NCBI RefSeq assembly: GCF_021890735.1
Contig: NZ_JAKKUR010000003.1
Coordinates: 22,349-86,348, forward strand
Reading direction: 5' to 3'
DNA length: 64,000 nt
From: Thermanaeromonas sp.
Lineage (GTDB): Bacteria; Bacillota; DSM-521; Neomoorellales; Neomoorellaceae
Under the pieces are notes generated by a model. It was not told the origin of the DNA, made no database searches, and was given only the letters and a program-made list of their open reading frames with translations. Positions 34,045 to 42,839 of the stretch are shown here, in pieces; the first letter of the stretch is position 1, and every line of letters starts with the position of its first letter. The position numbers and the translations under genes are program-made.

Positions 34045-35031
34045 ATGAAAATCCTTATTTTAGTCCTTTATTTTACCGTGATGCTAGCCATAGGTTTGGC
34101 GAGCCATCGGCGTTCACGGGACATCAATGGCTTTTTCTTGGGTCACCGTAGCATAGGACCCTGGATCTCCGCCTTTGCCTATAGCACTACTTGACCTAAC
34201 TGGCTGGGGCTACTTTCGTTGGTTGTTTTAACAAGCTTGGGGCCTTGGGGGCTCCCTCAGATGGTCCAGAAATTTTATGCTATAAAGGATGAAAAAGCCA
34301 TCCGTCCTGCTACTGTAGTATCTACCTTTTTTGCCCTAGTGATTGCTACAGGAGCCTACTTTACAGGTTCCTTTGGTCGTCTATTTTTCAACAATCAGAT
34401 GCCCCTGCTAAATGGGAGGCCTAATCCTGATCTTATCATGCCTATGATTATTGAACGTTTTTTACCCCCTGGTATCGGAGTAGTAATACTGGTGTTAGTA
34501 CTAGCAGCTTCTATGTCTACTTTATCTTCTCTCGTTTTGGTAAGCAGTTCCGCAGTGGCCATAGACCTTCTTCAGGGAGCCTGGCCTAAGATCTCTAAGC
34601 GGATTGTGCTTTTGTGCTTGCGCCTTCTTTGCGTTATATTTATAGGTCTATCAGTATATATAGCTTTAAAACCCACGATTATCTTGGTTCTTATGTCCCT
34701 TTCTTGGGGTACGGTGGCCGGTGGATTCCTGGCTCCTTATATTTATGGGCTATATTGGCGTAGGACCACCAAAGCCGGGGCTTGGGCCGGGTTCCTTACC
34801 GGGGTAACCCTTTCTTTAAGTTTATCTTTCTACTACCGGTTGGATAGCAACGTAGTTCCAGCAATTGGGTGCTTGGCTATGCTTATTCCCCTGGCTGTGG
34901 TACCTGTGGTAAGCTTGTTCACCCCTGCTTTCTCTACTCAACACCTAAAACGTGTGTTCGGGGAGGAACGTTTTGAATTGTCAAGGGATTTACAGTATTG
35001 GCCGCGAGAAAGAGAACGAGTCATAGGATAA
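34045..35031 (+). pseudogene. Broken sodium:solute symporter (SSS family)
   Basis: From ATG 34045 (GGGAGG upstream) the frame reads a normal SSS start: one helix, then SRDINGFFLGHRSIGPW and FAYSTT, followed by TGA at 34192-34194 (codon 50). The same frame continues with PNWLGLLSLVVLTSLG and the late-helix blocks WGLPQMVQKFYAI and SWGTVAGGFLAPYIYG to 35031. Total length is 328 codons against about 490-510 for the family, so roughly 170 codons (about helices 2-6, with part of the ion-binding core) are missing where the stop sits. Both a deletion and a stop make a working transporter improbable. It may have served the neighbouring acid-CoA genes. Confidence 0.8.
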
Positions 35032-35056
35032 AAGCATACTGGAGGTTGTAATCTAG

Positions 35057-36376
35057 ATGGAAAAACAAGGAGAACATGTTATTTGGGACCCAGCTAACGA
35101 GTGTCGGCCGCGGAAAGAAATAGAGGCTTTACAATTAGAAAGGTTAAGGAATATTGTTGAGTATGTGTATGAGCGGGTTCCTTTTTATCGCCAGGCCCTC
35201 GATGAGCGTGGGATACGTCCCGGGGATATTAAAAGTCTTGAAGATGTCCGGCTTCTGCCTTTCACTACCAAGGAGGATTTTCGTAAAAACTACCCTTTCG
35301 GACTTTTTGCCGTGCCTTTGAAAGAAGTAGTTCGCCTCCACGCTTCTTCGGGTACCACAGGAAAACCTGTGGTGGTGGGCTATACTCGCCGGGATATGGA
35401 GATATGGACAGAAGTAGTAGCCCGTTTGGTAACGGCGGCCGGGGTTACTGCCGGGGATGTGGCCCAGGTGGTCTTTAGCTATGGCCTTTTTACAGGAGGA
35501 TTTGGCCTGCATTATGGCCTTGAGCGGGTAGGTGCTACGGTGGTCCCGGCGGCCGCCGGAAATTCTAAACGGCATATTATGCTTATGCAAGATTTCGGGA
35601 CCACAGTATTAGTAGGCACACCTTCATATGCCTTACATTTAGCCGAAGTGGCAGAGGAGATGGGGGTGGACCCCAGGAGCCTCCCTGTTAGGCTTGGGCT
35701 TTTCGGAGGAGAAGCTTCCAGCCGGGAGATGTTAAAGGAGATTGAGCGGCGTTGGGGTATGGTGGCTACGGACAATTACGGGCTCTCAGAGGTGATGGGT
35801 CCCGGGGTCTCCGGTGAGTGCCCGTATCAGAATGGCCAGCATATAGCTGAAGATCATTTTCTCGTGGAGATTATAGATCCCGTCACAGGAGAGCCCTGCC
35901 CTCCAGGCGTGTACGGAGAAGTGGTTATAACTACCTTAACTAAAGAGGCCGTACCAGTTCTCAGGTACCGTACGAGGGATATTTCCGCCCTTATCTATGA
36001 GCCCTGCCCCTGCGGCCGCACTACCGCTCGGCTGGCTAAGATAACGGGACGTACAGACGATATGCTTATAATCCGCGGGGTAAATGTTTTTCCTTCCCAG
36101 GTAGAAAGCGTGCTTATGGAGATAGAGGAAGTATCCCCCCACTACCAGCTCGTTGTCTCACGACGGGGATACCTGGATGAACTGGAGGTACGGGTAGAAG
36201 TAAACGAGCGGTTTTTTACCGGTCGGTTTAGTGATTTAGAGGAGCTTGAAGAAAAGATAGCTGACCGCCTTAAAACGGTGCTACAGCTTAAAGCCCGTGT
36301 GCGCCTGGTAGAACCGCGTTCCATCGCCCGTAGTGAAGGTAAGGCCCAGCGGATAATCGACCTAAGACCCAAGTAG
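35057..36376 (+). CDS. paaK: Phenylacetate-CoA ligase family enzyme
   Basis: 439 residues of the adenylate-forming superfamily, PaaK branch. Seen: phosphate loop [16 protein letters not shown] (about 94-109), [11 protein letters not shown] (adenine/Mg region, about 240), RYRTRDIS and [18 protein letters not shown], and the C-terminal catalytic-lysine end [12 protein letters not shown]. It should activate an aryl or phenylacetic acid with ATP to the CoA thioester. It precedes iorAB, a common pairing in anaerobes that convert aromatic 2-oxo acids to arylacetates through arylacetyl-CoA. The ATG is preceded by GGAGGTTG. Confidence 0.88.
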   Translation: MEKQGEHVIWDPANECRPRKEIEALQLERLRNIVEYVYERVPFYRQALDERGIRPGDIKSLEDVRLLPFTTKEDFRKNYPFGLFAVPLKEVVRLHASSGTTGKPVVVGYTRRDMEIWTEVVARLVTAAGVTAGDVAQVVFSYGLFTGGFGLHYGLERVGATVVPAAAGNSKRHIMLMQDFGTTVLVGTPSYALHLAEVAEEMGVDPRSLPVRLGLFGGEASSREMLKEIERRWGMVATDNYGLSEVMGPGVSGECPYQNGQHIAEDHFLVEIIDPVTGEPCPPGVYGEVVITTLTKEAVPVLRYRTRDISALIYEPCPCGRTTARLAKITGRTDDMLIIRGVNVFPSQVESVLMEIEEVSPHYQLVVSRRGYLDELEVRVEVNERFFTGRFSDLEELEEKIADRLKTVLQLKARVRLVEPRSIARSEGKAQRIIDLRPK

Positions 36377-36489
36377 GCATAAGGCTTATTCTTGCCCTGC
36401 AGACGGCTCGGGAGGAATTGGCCTTTATCATGAAGAATTAACTGTCCTGTTAATACAGGAACCTCTATAAGGAGTGAAGCTTTAGTACT

Positions 36490-38268
36490 ATGCGCGAAGT
36501 TATGTTAGGTAATCATGCGGTAGCCCGGGGAGCCTGGGAGGCCGGGGTGCGGGTAGCGGCTGCCTATCCAGGCACCCCGAGCACAGAAATTATCGAAGCT
36601 TTAGCTCAGTATCCGGATGTATATGCCGAGTGGTCGGTTAATGAAAAGGTGGCCTTGGAAGTGGCGGCCGGTGCGGCCATAGCCGGAGCGAGGGCCCTGG
36701 CGGCCATGAAGCATGTAGGTGTAAACGTTGCCTCGGACGCCCTCATGACCCTGGCTTATACGGGAATAAATGCCGGGCTGGTGTTAGTTTCTGCTGATGA
36801 TCCCAACCTGTACAGTTCTCAAAACGAACAGGACAACCGGCTATACGCCCGGTTTGCTCAGATACCTTGCCTGGAGCCGGCCGACAGCCAAGAAGCCAAA
36901 GAAATGACCAAAGTGGCTTTTGCTTTAAGTGAAGCCTTTGACACTCCTGTGATGCTCCGTTTAACCACGCGTATAGCCCATTCCCAAAGCTTAGTTGAAC
37001 TAGGGGAACGAGAAGAGGTTCCCCTGAAACCTTATACTAAGGCGCCCTCGAAATATGTGATGTTACCCGCCTTTGGCCGGGAACGACATAAGGTTGTGGA
37101 AGAGAGAAGGGCTAAACTTTCAGCGTACGCGGAGATCACCCCTTTAAATAGGGTGGAATGGGGGGATAGACGGGTAGGGGTTATTACGTCGGGAATTTCT
37201 TACCAATACGTAAAGGAGGCCCTTCCCGGTGTTTCTGTACTCAAATTGGGCTTAACCTATCCCTTGCCTAAGAACCTTATCCGGCAGTTTATAGCTGCGG
37301 TTGATGTCTGCTTTGTCGTGGAAGAGCTGGAACCCTTCTTGGAGGAGCAGATTTCTTCCTGGGGATTGCCGGTGCGGGGGAAGGAGTTTTTGCCCCGCAT
37401 CGGAGAGTTCGACCCCCGTGTGGTGGTCAAAGGTATAGGGCCTAAAGTGGCCGAGGTGAACCCCGCCCTATTAAACGAGAGTTTATTGCACGACAACTCT
37501 CCCTCCTTAAATATAACCCTGCCTGCACGTCCGCCGGTTATGTGCCCCGGGTGCCCTCACCGGGGAGTGTTTTATATCTTGCGCAAGTTAAAGCTTACTG
37601 TAGCGGGGGATATTGGATGCTATACTTTGGGAGCTTCCCCGCCCCTGAACGCCATGGATACGTGTATCTGCATGGGTGCTAGCATGGGTGTAGCTTTGGG
37701 AATGGAAAAAGCTAGGGGACAGGAATTTAGTCGCGGGTTGGTGGCCGTGATAGGGGATTCCACCTTTTTACATGCTGGGATGACGGGACTTCTGGATATA
37801 GTTTACAATCAGGGGACAACCACGGTTATCATTTTGGACAACGGTACTACGGCCATGACCGGGCACCAGGATCACCCCGGTACAGGATACACTGCTTCCC
37901 GCGCGCTGACGACCAAGATTGATCTGGAACAGGTGGTAAGGGGTCTCGGTATAAGGCGGGTACAGGTTGTCGATCCTTATGATCTCACCCGTGCCCAAGA
38001 AGTTATAAGTGCCGAAGTGGCTACGCCGGAACCTTCGGTTATTATCGCGCGGCGCCTTTGCGCCCTGCTGGCTAAGGGAACAGGTAAATATAGGGTGGTA
38101 GGTATGTATTGTCGTTCTTGCCAGTGTTGCTTAGACCTAGGCTGCCCTGCCCTTACCTTTAACGGCGAAGAGGCGGTAATTGACGAAATACAGTGTACGG
38201 GTTGCGGATTGTGCGCCCAGATTTGCCCGGCAGGAGCCATTGAAAAGGTGGTTGGGGAAAATGCATGA
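36490..38268 (+). CDS. iorA: Indolepyruvate:ferredoxin oxidoreductase, alpha subunit
   Basis: 592 residues. The N-terminal part is the pyrimidine-binding domain (AYPGTPSTEIIEALA). The TPP domain holds MCPGCPHRGVFY, GDIGCYTLG and IGDSTFLHAGMTGLLD (about 350-440). The C-terminus has two 4Fe-4S motifs (CRSCQCCLDLGCP and CTGCGLCAQICPAG). It oxidatively decarboxylates indolepyruvate and related aryl pyruvates to arylacetyl-CoA with ferredoxin, in the cytoplasm. It overlaps iorB by eight bases. Confidence 0.95.
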   Translation: MREVMLGNHAVARGAWEAGVRVAAAYPGTPSTEIIEALAQYPDVYAEWSVNEKVALEVAAGAAIAGARALAAMKHVGVNVASDALMTLAYTGINAGLVLVSADDPNLYSSQNEQDNRLYARFAQIPCLEPADSQEAKEMTKVAFALSEAFDTPVMLRLTTRIAHSQSLVELGEREEVPLKPYTKAPSKYVMLPAFGRERHKVVEERRAKLSAYAEITPLNRVEWGDRRVGVITSGISYQYVKEALPGVSVLKLGLTYPLPKNLIRQFIAAVDVCFVVEELEPFLEEQISSWGLPVRGKEFLPRIGEFDPRVVVKGIGPKVAEVNPALLNESLLHDNSPSLNITLPARPPVMCPGCPHRGVFYILRKLKLTVAGDIGCYTLGASPPLNAMDTCICMGASMGVALGMEKARGQEFSRGLVAVIGDSTFLHAGMTGLLDIVYNQGTTTVIILDNGTTAMTGHQDHPGTGYTASRALTTKIDLEQVVRGLGIRRVQVVDPYDLTRAQEVISAEVATPEPSVIIARRLCALLAKGTGKYRVVGMYCRSCQCCLDLGCPALTFNGEEAVIDEIQCTGCGLCAQICPAGAIEKVVGENA

Positions 38269-38845
38269 CCAGGTCATAAGTATCCTTTTAACTGGTGTAG
38301 GTGGACAAGGGACGGTTTTAGCAGGGCGTATACTCTCCCGGGCAGCAGCAAGTCTGGGTTGGGATGTTAAAGTAGCCGACTTGCATGGGATGGCCCAACG
38401 GGGGGGTAGCGTAATAACCCATGTCCGCTTTGGCACTAAAGTTTATTCCCCGGTGATTACACAAGGTACGGCCGATTATTTAGTGGCCTTCGAGAAATTG
38501 GAAGCCTGTCGCTGCTTGCCCTTCCTTAAAGGTGAAGGGGTGCTGATCGTTAACGACCAGGAGATACCGCCGCTTCCGGTTTTGACGGGTGCTTCAAGCT
38601 ATCCCGAAGGGCTTCTGGAAATGTTGAGAGCCCGCGTAAAAAAAGTGGCCATCGTAGATGCCTTAAAGAAAGCAAAGGAGGCAGGGAGCGCCAAAGCGGT
38701 AAATATGGTCCTTTTAGGTGTTCTGGCCCGGCATTTATCCATACCCCGTGAGTGCTGGGAGGAAGCTATTAGTACTTCTGTGAAATCTGAGTTCCGGGAG
38801 ATTAACCTTAAAGCCTTTACATTGGGGTGGGAATCCATAACTTAA
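38261..38845 (+). CDS. iorB: Indolepyruvate:ferredoxin oxidoreductase, beta subunit
   Basis: 194 residues, the gamma-type domain of 2-oxoacid:ferredoxin oxidoreductases: ILLTGVGGQGTVLAGRILSR at the start and DLHGMAQRGGSVITHVRFG near residue 45. The start ATG 38261 overlaps the iorA stop, and GGTTGGGG lies just upstream; a longer frame from 38180 lacks conserved sequence. It forms the complex with IorA. Confidence 0.93.
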   Translation: MHDQVISILLTGVGGQGTVLAGRILSRAAASLGWDVKVADLHGMAQRGGSVITHVRFGTKVYSPVITQGTADYLVAFEKLEACRCLPFLKGEGVLIVNDQEIPPLPVLTGASSYPEGLLEMLRARVKKVAIVDALKKAKEAGSAKAVNMVLLGVLARHLSIPRECWEEAISTSVKSEFREINLKAFTLGWESIT

Positions 38846-38993
38846 ACCCTTCTTTTAGCTTCTTTTTCAGTCCGCTTACACTATGACAATATCACAGTCC
38901 GGTAACAAAAGCCCAAAAGGGTTTAGTCGGTCGCTTCCAAGCTCAAGCAGGCCTGCTCTGTAAAAAGTGGGGATAACTCAGTCCAAAAGGGTG

Positions 38994-39044
38994 TTGACAG
39001 CTTGGGTATAGCATGCTACACTTAGCTATAGGAAAACGTTTTCC
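38994..39044 (+). promoter_or_regulatory. lacI-type promoter with autoregulatory operator
   Basis: A perfect -35 TTGACA (38994-38999), a 17-base spacer and -10 TACACT (39017-39022). Nine bases further on is a perfect palindrome GGAAAACGTTTTCC (39031-39044) of the kind bound by LacI/CcpA-family repressors. It sits at the expected transcript start, so autorepression by the gene product at 39062 is likely. Confidence 0.8.
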
Positions 39045-39061
39045 GTCAGAGGAGCGGAGTA

Positions 39062-40051
39062 ATGGTAACCATAAAAGATGTTGCTCGACGGGCTGGAGTC
39101 TCCGTAACTACCGTATCACGCGTACTGAATAACAGTCCCCACCCTATAAGCCCGGAGACAAGAAGAAAGGTTCTTGAAGCAGTAGCGGAGCTTGGTTTTT
39201 GCCCCAACGCTGCGGCCCGCAGCCTTCAGCTTAACGAGACGCGAATGATAGGACTCATGCTACCCGATGTAGCTAACCCGTACTATTCAGGTATTGTACG
39301 GGGGATCGAAGATGTGGCCCACCAGGAAGGTTATACCGTCATCCTCTGCAATACCGACCGCTCCCGCGAAAGAACCCTCAAGTATCTTCGTGTATTGCGG
39401 GAAAAGAGGGTAGATGGGGTAATCTTTATGGGCGGGGGTGTGGTGGAAGACGCTAGGGAGGACCACTTTTTTCAGAAAGAGGATATCCCTACCGTAGTGA
39501 TAGGACGCCATTTCGGATTCTTCCCTTCTGTGCAAATCGATAATGCTGATGCGGCAAGACGAGCAGTTATACATTTGCTTGAACGAGGACACAGGGATAT
39601 TGCTTGCATCGCCGGTCCCTCTTCGTCTACCACTTCGCGGGACCGCCTGGCTGGATACAGGCAGGCCTTAGAGGAAAAGGGGCTGAAATACGAACCTTCC
39701 CGCATAGTCCATGCTGACTTTACTCCCCACGGAGGATACGAGGCCGTGCGGAAGTTATTAGAACACAAGCCGTGGCCTACGGCTCTTCTGGCGCATAATG
39801 ATCTCATGGCTGTAGGTGCAATAAAGGCTCTGGCGGATGAAGGCTTATCAGTACCGCGGGATATGGCCGTAGTGGGTTTTGACGATATTCCCTTGGCTTC
39901 TTACGTTTTGCCTCGGTTGACTACGGTTAGGGTTCCCGTATACGAGCTTGGTGCTACAGCTATGCGCCTTTTGAGGGATTTGCTGGGGGGTAGAACGGTC
40001 CCGCAAGTGACTTTGTTACCAGTGGAGCTGATTATCCGCGAGTCAGCCTGA
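39062..40051 (+). CDS. LacI family transcriptional regulator
   Basis: 329 residues. The N-terminal helix-turn-helix (TIKDVARRAGVSVTTVSRVL, residues 3-22) and hinge helix region (PNAAARSLQ) are canonical. The sugar-binding periplasmic-type domain follows (IGLMLPDVANPYYSGIVRGI, AVVGFDDIPLASYVLPRLTT). It lies upstream of, and in the same direction as, the creatininase-aldolase operon and is its probable regulator. The effector is unknown. ATG 39062 with GAGGAGCGGAG upstream; a perfect operator palindrome lies in its own promoter. Confidence 0.92.
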   Translation: MVTIKDVARRAGVSVTTVSRVLNNSPHPISPETRRKVLEAVAELGFCPNAAARSLQLNETRMIGLMLPDVANPYYSGIVRGIEDVAHQEGYTVILCNTDRSRERTLKYLRVLREKRVDGVIFMGGGVVEDAREDHFFQKEDIPTVVIGRHFGFFPSVQIDNADAARRAVIHLLERGHRDIACIAGPSSSTTSRDRLAGYRQALEEKGLKYEPSRIVHADFTPHGGYEAVRKLLEHKPWPTALLAHNDLMAVGAIKALADEGLSVPRDMAVVGFDDIPLASYVLPRLTTVRVPVYELGATAMRLLRDLLGGRTVPQVTLLPVELIIRESA

Positions 40052-40185
40052 ATCGTGGATAAGAACGTGGATAACAATAGAGCGGTATAGATAAATGGAT
40101 AAATAGATCAAAATAGACATTATAACCATTTATTTCCTCCGATTAAGTAAATTTAAGAAATTATCTCGGGTGAGCCAAAAAAGGG

Positions 40186-40197
40186 TAGCCGCGGCTA
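40186..40197. promoter_or_regulatory. Palindrome before the creatininase operon
   Basis: TAGCCGCGGCTA is a perfect 12-base palindrome with a central CG step, as in LacI-family operators, inside an otherwise AT-rich 243-base spacer. It lies 97 bases before the creatininase-like gene. No convincing promoter was picked out. Just after the lacI stop, CGTGGATAA occurs twice, 12 bases apart (40054 and 40066). Confidence 0.4.
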
Positions 40198-40294
40198 TTC
40201 CCGTTAACTCAATATATGACTTAATTAATAGCCTAAACAACAAAAAATGTGACCTAAAAATTTAAACCAAAATAATTCCTGGAGGTTTTAGGAG

Positions 40295-41146
40295 ATGGCC
40301 AAGAGACACAATTTACTAGAATGTTCTTATGTCGAGGCTCAGGAATGGTTTAAGGAAACCGATGTAGTTTTGGTCCCCGTAGGAAGCTGCGAAAAACACG
40401 GCGCCCATGTACCCTTAGGCACAGATAGTTTCACCACTATCTCCGTGACCGAGCGTGCAGCAAAAATAGCCAATGTTCCCTACACACCCCTCTTGCCCTT
40501 CGGATATTCTCCGCACCACATGGGCGAAGTCGGGGAAGGCTGCGGTACTATAACCTTGTCTGCAGAGACCTTCCGCCGGGTCCTCTACGATATTGCCCGC
40601 AGCCTCATTTACCACGGCGCCAACAAAATTATTTACGTATCCCACCATGGCTCTAACACCAAACCCATCGATGAGTTGCTGCGCAAGATCCGTTACCAGA
40701 CGGGGGCTTTTGTAGCCTGGTACAAGACGCCTACGGAAAGGGAATGTGAAGTAGTGAAGGGGATAATTGAAGGACCGCCCGAGGAGACGCCGGGCTGGCA
40801 TGCTGGAGAAATGGAGACATCCCAAGTGATGGCCTATGATGAGACATTAGTGGATATGAGCCGGGCGGTCAGGGACATTGCCCACGCTCCCCGGTGGATG
40901 GGGCCGGAGTTCTCCAAGATAGACGGTACTGCTACCGTGAAATTCCGCGGTTCAGAGAACATAATTGTGCCTATGGAGCACCACGAGTATTCGGATAGCG
41001 CGACAATTGGTAACCCCTTCCGGGGGAGCAAGGAAAAAGGATTAAAGCTTTTTGAAAAAGAGGCGGAACACTTGGCGGCCTTTATTAACGAAGTTAAGAA
41101 ATTCCCCTTCCAGGTTAAGAACCGTGACTTCCCTGAAAGGGCCTAG
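40295..41146 (+). CDS. Creatininase family amidohydrolase/lactonase-like
   Basis: 283 residues with the creatininase fold: the metal motif VLVPVGSCEKHGAHVPLGTD (Glu, His and Asp ligands, about 25-44), the glycine-rich YHGANKIIYVSHHGSN block, and a late WHAGEMETSQVMA with His and Glu ligands. Relatives open cyclic amides or formamides, and some act on sugar-derived substrates. Creatinine use is unlikely in this context; opening of a lactone or amide ring at the head of a sugar-acid route is an inference. First gene of the operon; GGAGGTTTTAGGAG precedes ATG. Confidence 0.8.
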   Translation: MAKRHNLLECSYVEAQEWFKETDVVLVPVGSCEKHGAHVPLGTDSFTTISVTERAAKIANVPYTPLLPFGYSPHHMGEVGEGCGTITLSAETFRRVLYDIARSLIYHGANKIIYVSHHGSNTKPIDELLRKIRYQTGAFVAWYKTPTERECEVVKGIIEGPPEETPGWHAGEMETSQVMAYDETLVDMSRAVRDIAHAPRWMGPEFSKIDGTATVKFRGSENIIVPMEHHEYSDSATIGNPFRGSKEKGLKLFEKEAEHLAAFINEVKKFPFQVKNRDFPERA

Positions 41147-41152
41147 ACTATG

Positions 41153-41211
41153 GGCGGGTATTCCCGGGGCGTAACCCTAAAGCGGCTGCGCCCCGGGGAC
41201 AGCTTCCCGCC
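41153..41211. repeat. Two-tier inverted repeat (stable hairpin) in operon spacer
   Basis: GGCGGG (41153-41158) pairs with CCCGCC (41206-41211). Inside this, CCCGGGGCG (41163-41171) pairs with CGCCCCGGG (41089+100 region, 41189-41197), leaving a 17-base loop. There is no T tract, so it is not a typical terminator; it could pause transcription or protect one side of the mRNA. Confidence 0.65.
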
Positions 41212-41231
41212 GCAAAGAGAGGTGCAAAGAG

Positions 41232-41828
41232 TTGTCCTGGCCGGCTGATTTAGAGGCCTTGAGAGAGGAGCTAGTGGAGGTAACGCGAAAACTTTATGAG
41301 CGGGGACTTTCTTCGGGAACCAGCGGAAACACCAGCGCCCGGCTTCCGCACATGCCAGATAAGGTGCTTATTAAAGCCAGCGGTCGCTCCTTTGGTGAGG
41401 TAGAAAAAAAAGATTTTCTACTAGTGAATTTAGACGGGGAAGTACTGGAAGGAGAGGGAAAACCTTCTAAAGAGATAAGGTTTCACTTGGGTATTTACCG
41501 CGTGAGACCAGAAATCAATGCCGTGGTCCACGGTCATTCCCCGTACGCCACCGCGTATGCCACGGCCTTCGGTGAACTCCCCGTAGTTACCGCCGCGGCT
41601 GAAATGGGCTTACATCGAGTTGCAGTAGTGGATTTTGCACCGCCCGGTTCCGAAGAATTGGCGCGTTTGGTCGTTGAAGCCTTCCGGGAGTCTGGGGTGA
41701 AAGCTGCAGTTTTAAGCAAGCACGGCTTTGTGACAGTAGGAGAAAATATAAGAAAGGCCTACTACCTTGCAGATGTCTTAGAGGACAATGCCAGGGTAGC
41801 TTGTATCCTTAAAAGCCTTAAAGGCTAG
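41232..41828 (+). CDS. Class II aldolase/adducin family protein
   Basis: 198 residues, the size of L-fuculose-phosphate or L-ribulose-phosphate aldolase/epimerase relatives. Marks: SSGTSGNTSARLP near residue 28, zinc histidines in VVHGHSPYATAYA (about 96) and KHGFVTVG (about 162). It would cleave or decarboxylate a sugar or sugar-acid phosphate with a metal enolate. The start is TTG with AAAGAGAGGTG upstream. It is the second gene after LacI; the strong hairpin sits in the gap before it. Confidence 0.85.
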   Translation: MSWPADLEALREELVEVTRKLYERGLSSGTSGNTSARLPHMPDKVLIKASGRSFGEVEKKDFLLVNLDGEVLEGEGKPSKEIRFHLGIYRVRPEINAVVHGHSPYATAYATAFGELPVVTAAAEMGLHRVAVVDFAPPGSEELARLVVEAFRESGVKAAVLSKHGFVTVGENIRKAYYLADVLEDNARVACILKSLKG

Positions 41829-41909
41829 GCGGGCGAAACCCAGACCAGCGTTTTAGGGTAGCACTCGGCAAACAACGAAATTTCAGGTAAATTTAAGGGG
41901 GCGTTTGGG

Positions 41910-42827
41910 TTGGAAGGCTCCATCTACCGCTACATGAAGGTGGGCATTGTCCATTTCAAGGCTTTTCCGGAAACGGCATACGGCACCGGTCCCATCCTGG
42001 AGACCTTGCGCCGTATAGCGGAGGACGACTTCTTTACGGCTGTAGAAGTAGGCTGGATGCGGGATGTAAAGGTCCGGCTGGAGGCTGCTCACATGTTGAA
42101 AGTTTCTCATTTGGAAGTATGTTATGCCACCCAGCCGGCCATGTTCAGTCAGAAGCTTAATCTAAATTCCCTAGATCCCCAGGAAAGAAAGAAGGCTATT
42201 AAGCAGGTATTCAATTGCCTTAAGGAAGCGTTAGACCTGGGAGCTACGGCGGTGCGGATACCCGCAGGTAAAGATCCCGGTCCGGAAAAGAGAGAGGAAG
42301 CTAAAAAGCTCTTAGTAGATTCCTTAGCCCAGATCTGCGAGTATGCCCGGGAGATGGGGGATCCTCTAATTACCTTAAAAATTTTCGACCGGGATATTGA
42401 CAAGGAGTCTCTCATAGGTCCCTTCCGCGATGCCCTGGATATAGCCCGGCAGCTTAAGCCCCAATATCCTAAATTTGGTCTCCTGGCCGATCTTTCCCAT
42501 TTTCCTCTGCTCAGGGAAAAACCGGAGGAAGCCCTGCCTTTAGTGAAGGATTACCTTATGGCCTTCCACATCGGTAACTGCGTAATGAAGGACAGGCGTC
42601 ACCCCCTATACGGCGATTTGCAGCCCCGTTTTGGAGTGGAGGATGGGGAAATAGACGTGGCCGAGGTGGCAGGTTACTTCCGCCTGCTGGTGGACATGGG
42701 GCTGGTGGGACCCGAAAAGAGACCGGTTTTGAGCGCCGAAGTTCGGCCGCTTCTGCCGGGCGAGACTTCAGAGCTTATTCTGGCCAATGCTAAGCGTGTA
42801 ATCAGGGAAGCCTGGGCCCTGGCCTAA
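41910..42827 (+). CDS. Sugar phosphate isomerase/epimerase-like TIM barrel
   Basis: 305 residues resembling the xylose-isomerase-like TIM-barrel superfamily (AP endonuclease 2 fold): EDDFFTAVEVGWMRD at the start, ALDLGATAVRIPAGKDPG, FGLLADLSHFPLL and HIGNCVMKD, with Asp and His residues placed like metal ligands. It probably isomerises or epimerises a keto- or aldo-sugar intermediate of the pathway. The start is TTG (41910) with AAGGGGGCG upstream; ATG 41934 is a shorter alternative. Its substrate is unknown. Confidence 0.7.
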   Translation: MEGSIYRYMKVGIVHFKAFPETAYGTGPILETLRRIAEDDFFTAVEVGWMRDVKVRLEAAHMLKVSHLEVCYATQPAMFSQKLNLNSLDPQERKKAIKQVFNCLKEALDLGATAVRIPAGKDPGPEKREEAKKLLVDSLAQICEYAREMGDPLITLKIFDRDIDKESLIGPFRDALDIARQLKPQYPKFGLLADLSHFPLLREKPEEALPLVKDYLMAFHIGNCVMKDRRHPLYGDLQPRFGVEDGEIDVAEVAGYFRLLVDMGLVGPEKRPVLSAEVRPLLPGETSELILANAKRVIREAWALA

Positions 42828-42839
42828 GGGGAGGAAGTT

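Noticed and set aside
34192-34194. TGA read as selenocysteine or recoded stop in the symporter gene
   Set aside because: SSS transporters have no selenocysteine at this point, no SECIS-like hairpin stands out after it, and about 170 family codons are also missing. A pseudogene explains both.
38946-38957. Palindrome AGCAGGCCTGCT as terminator of iorB
   Set aside because: No loop or T tract; it resembles the stem after coaD only by chance composition.
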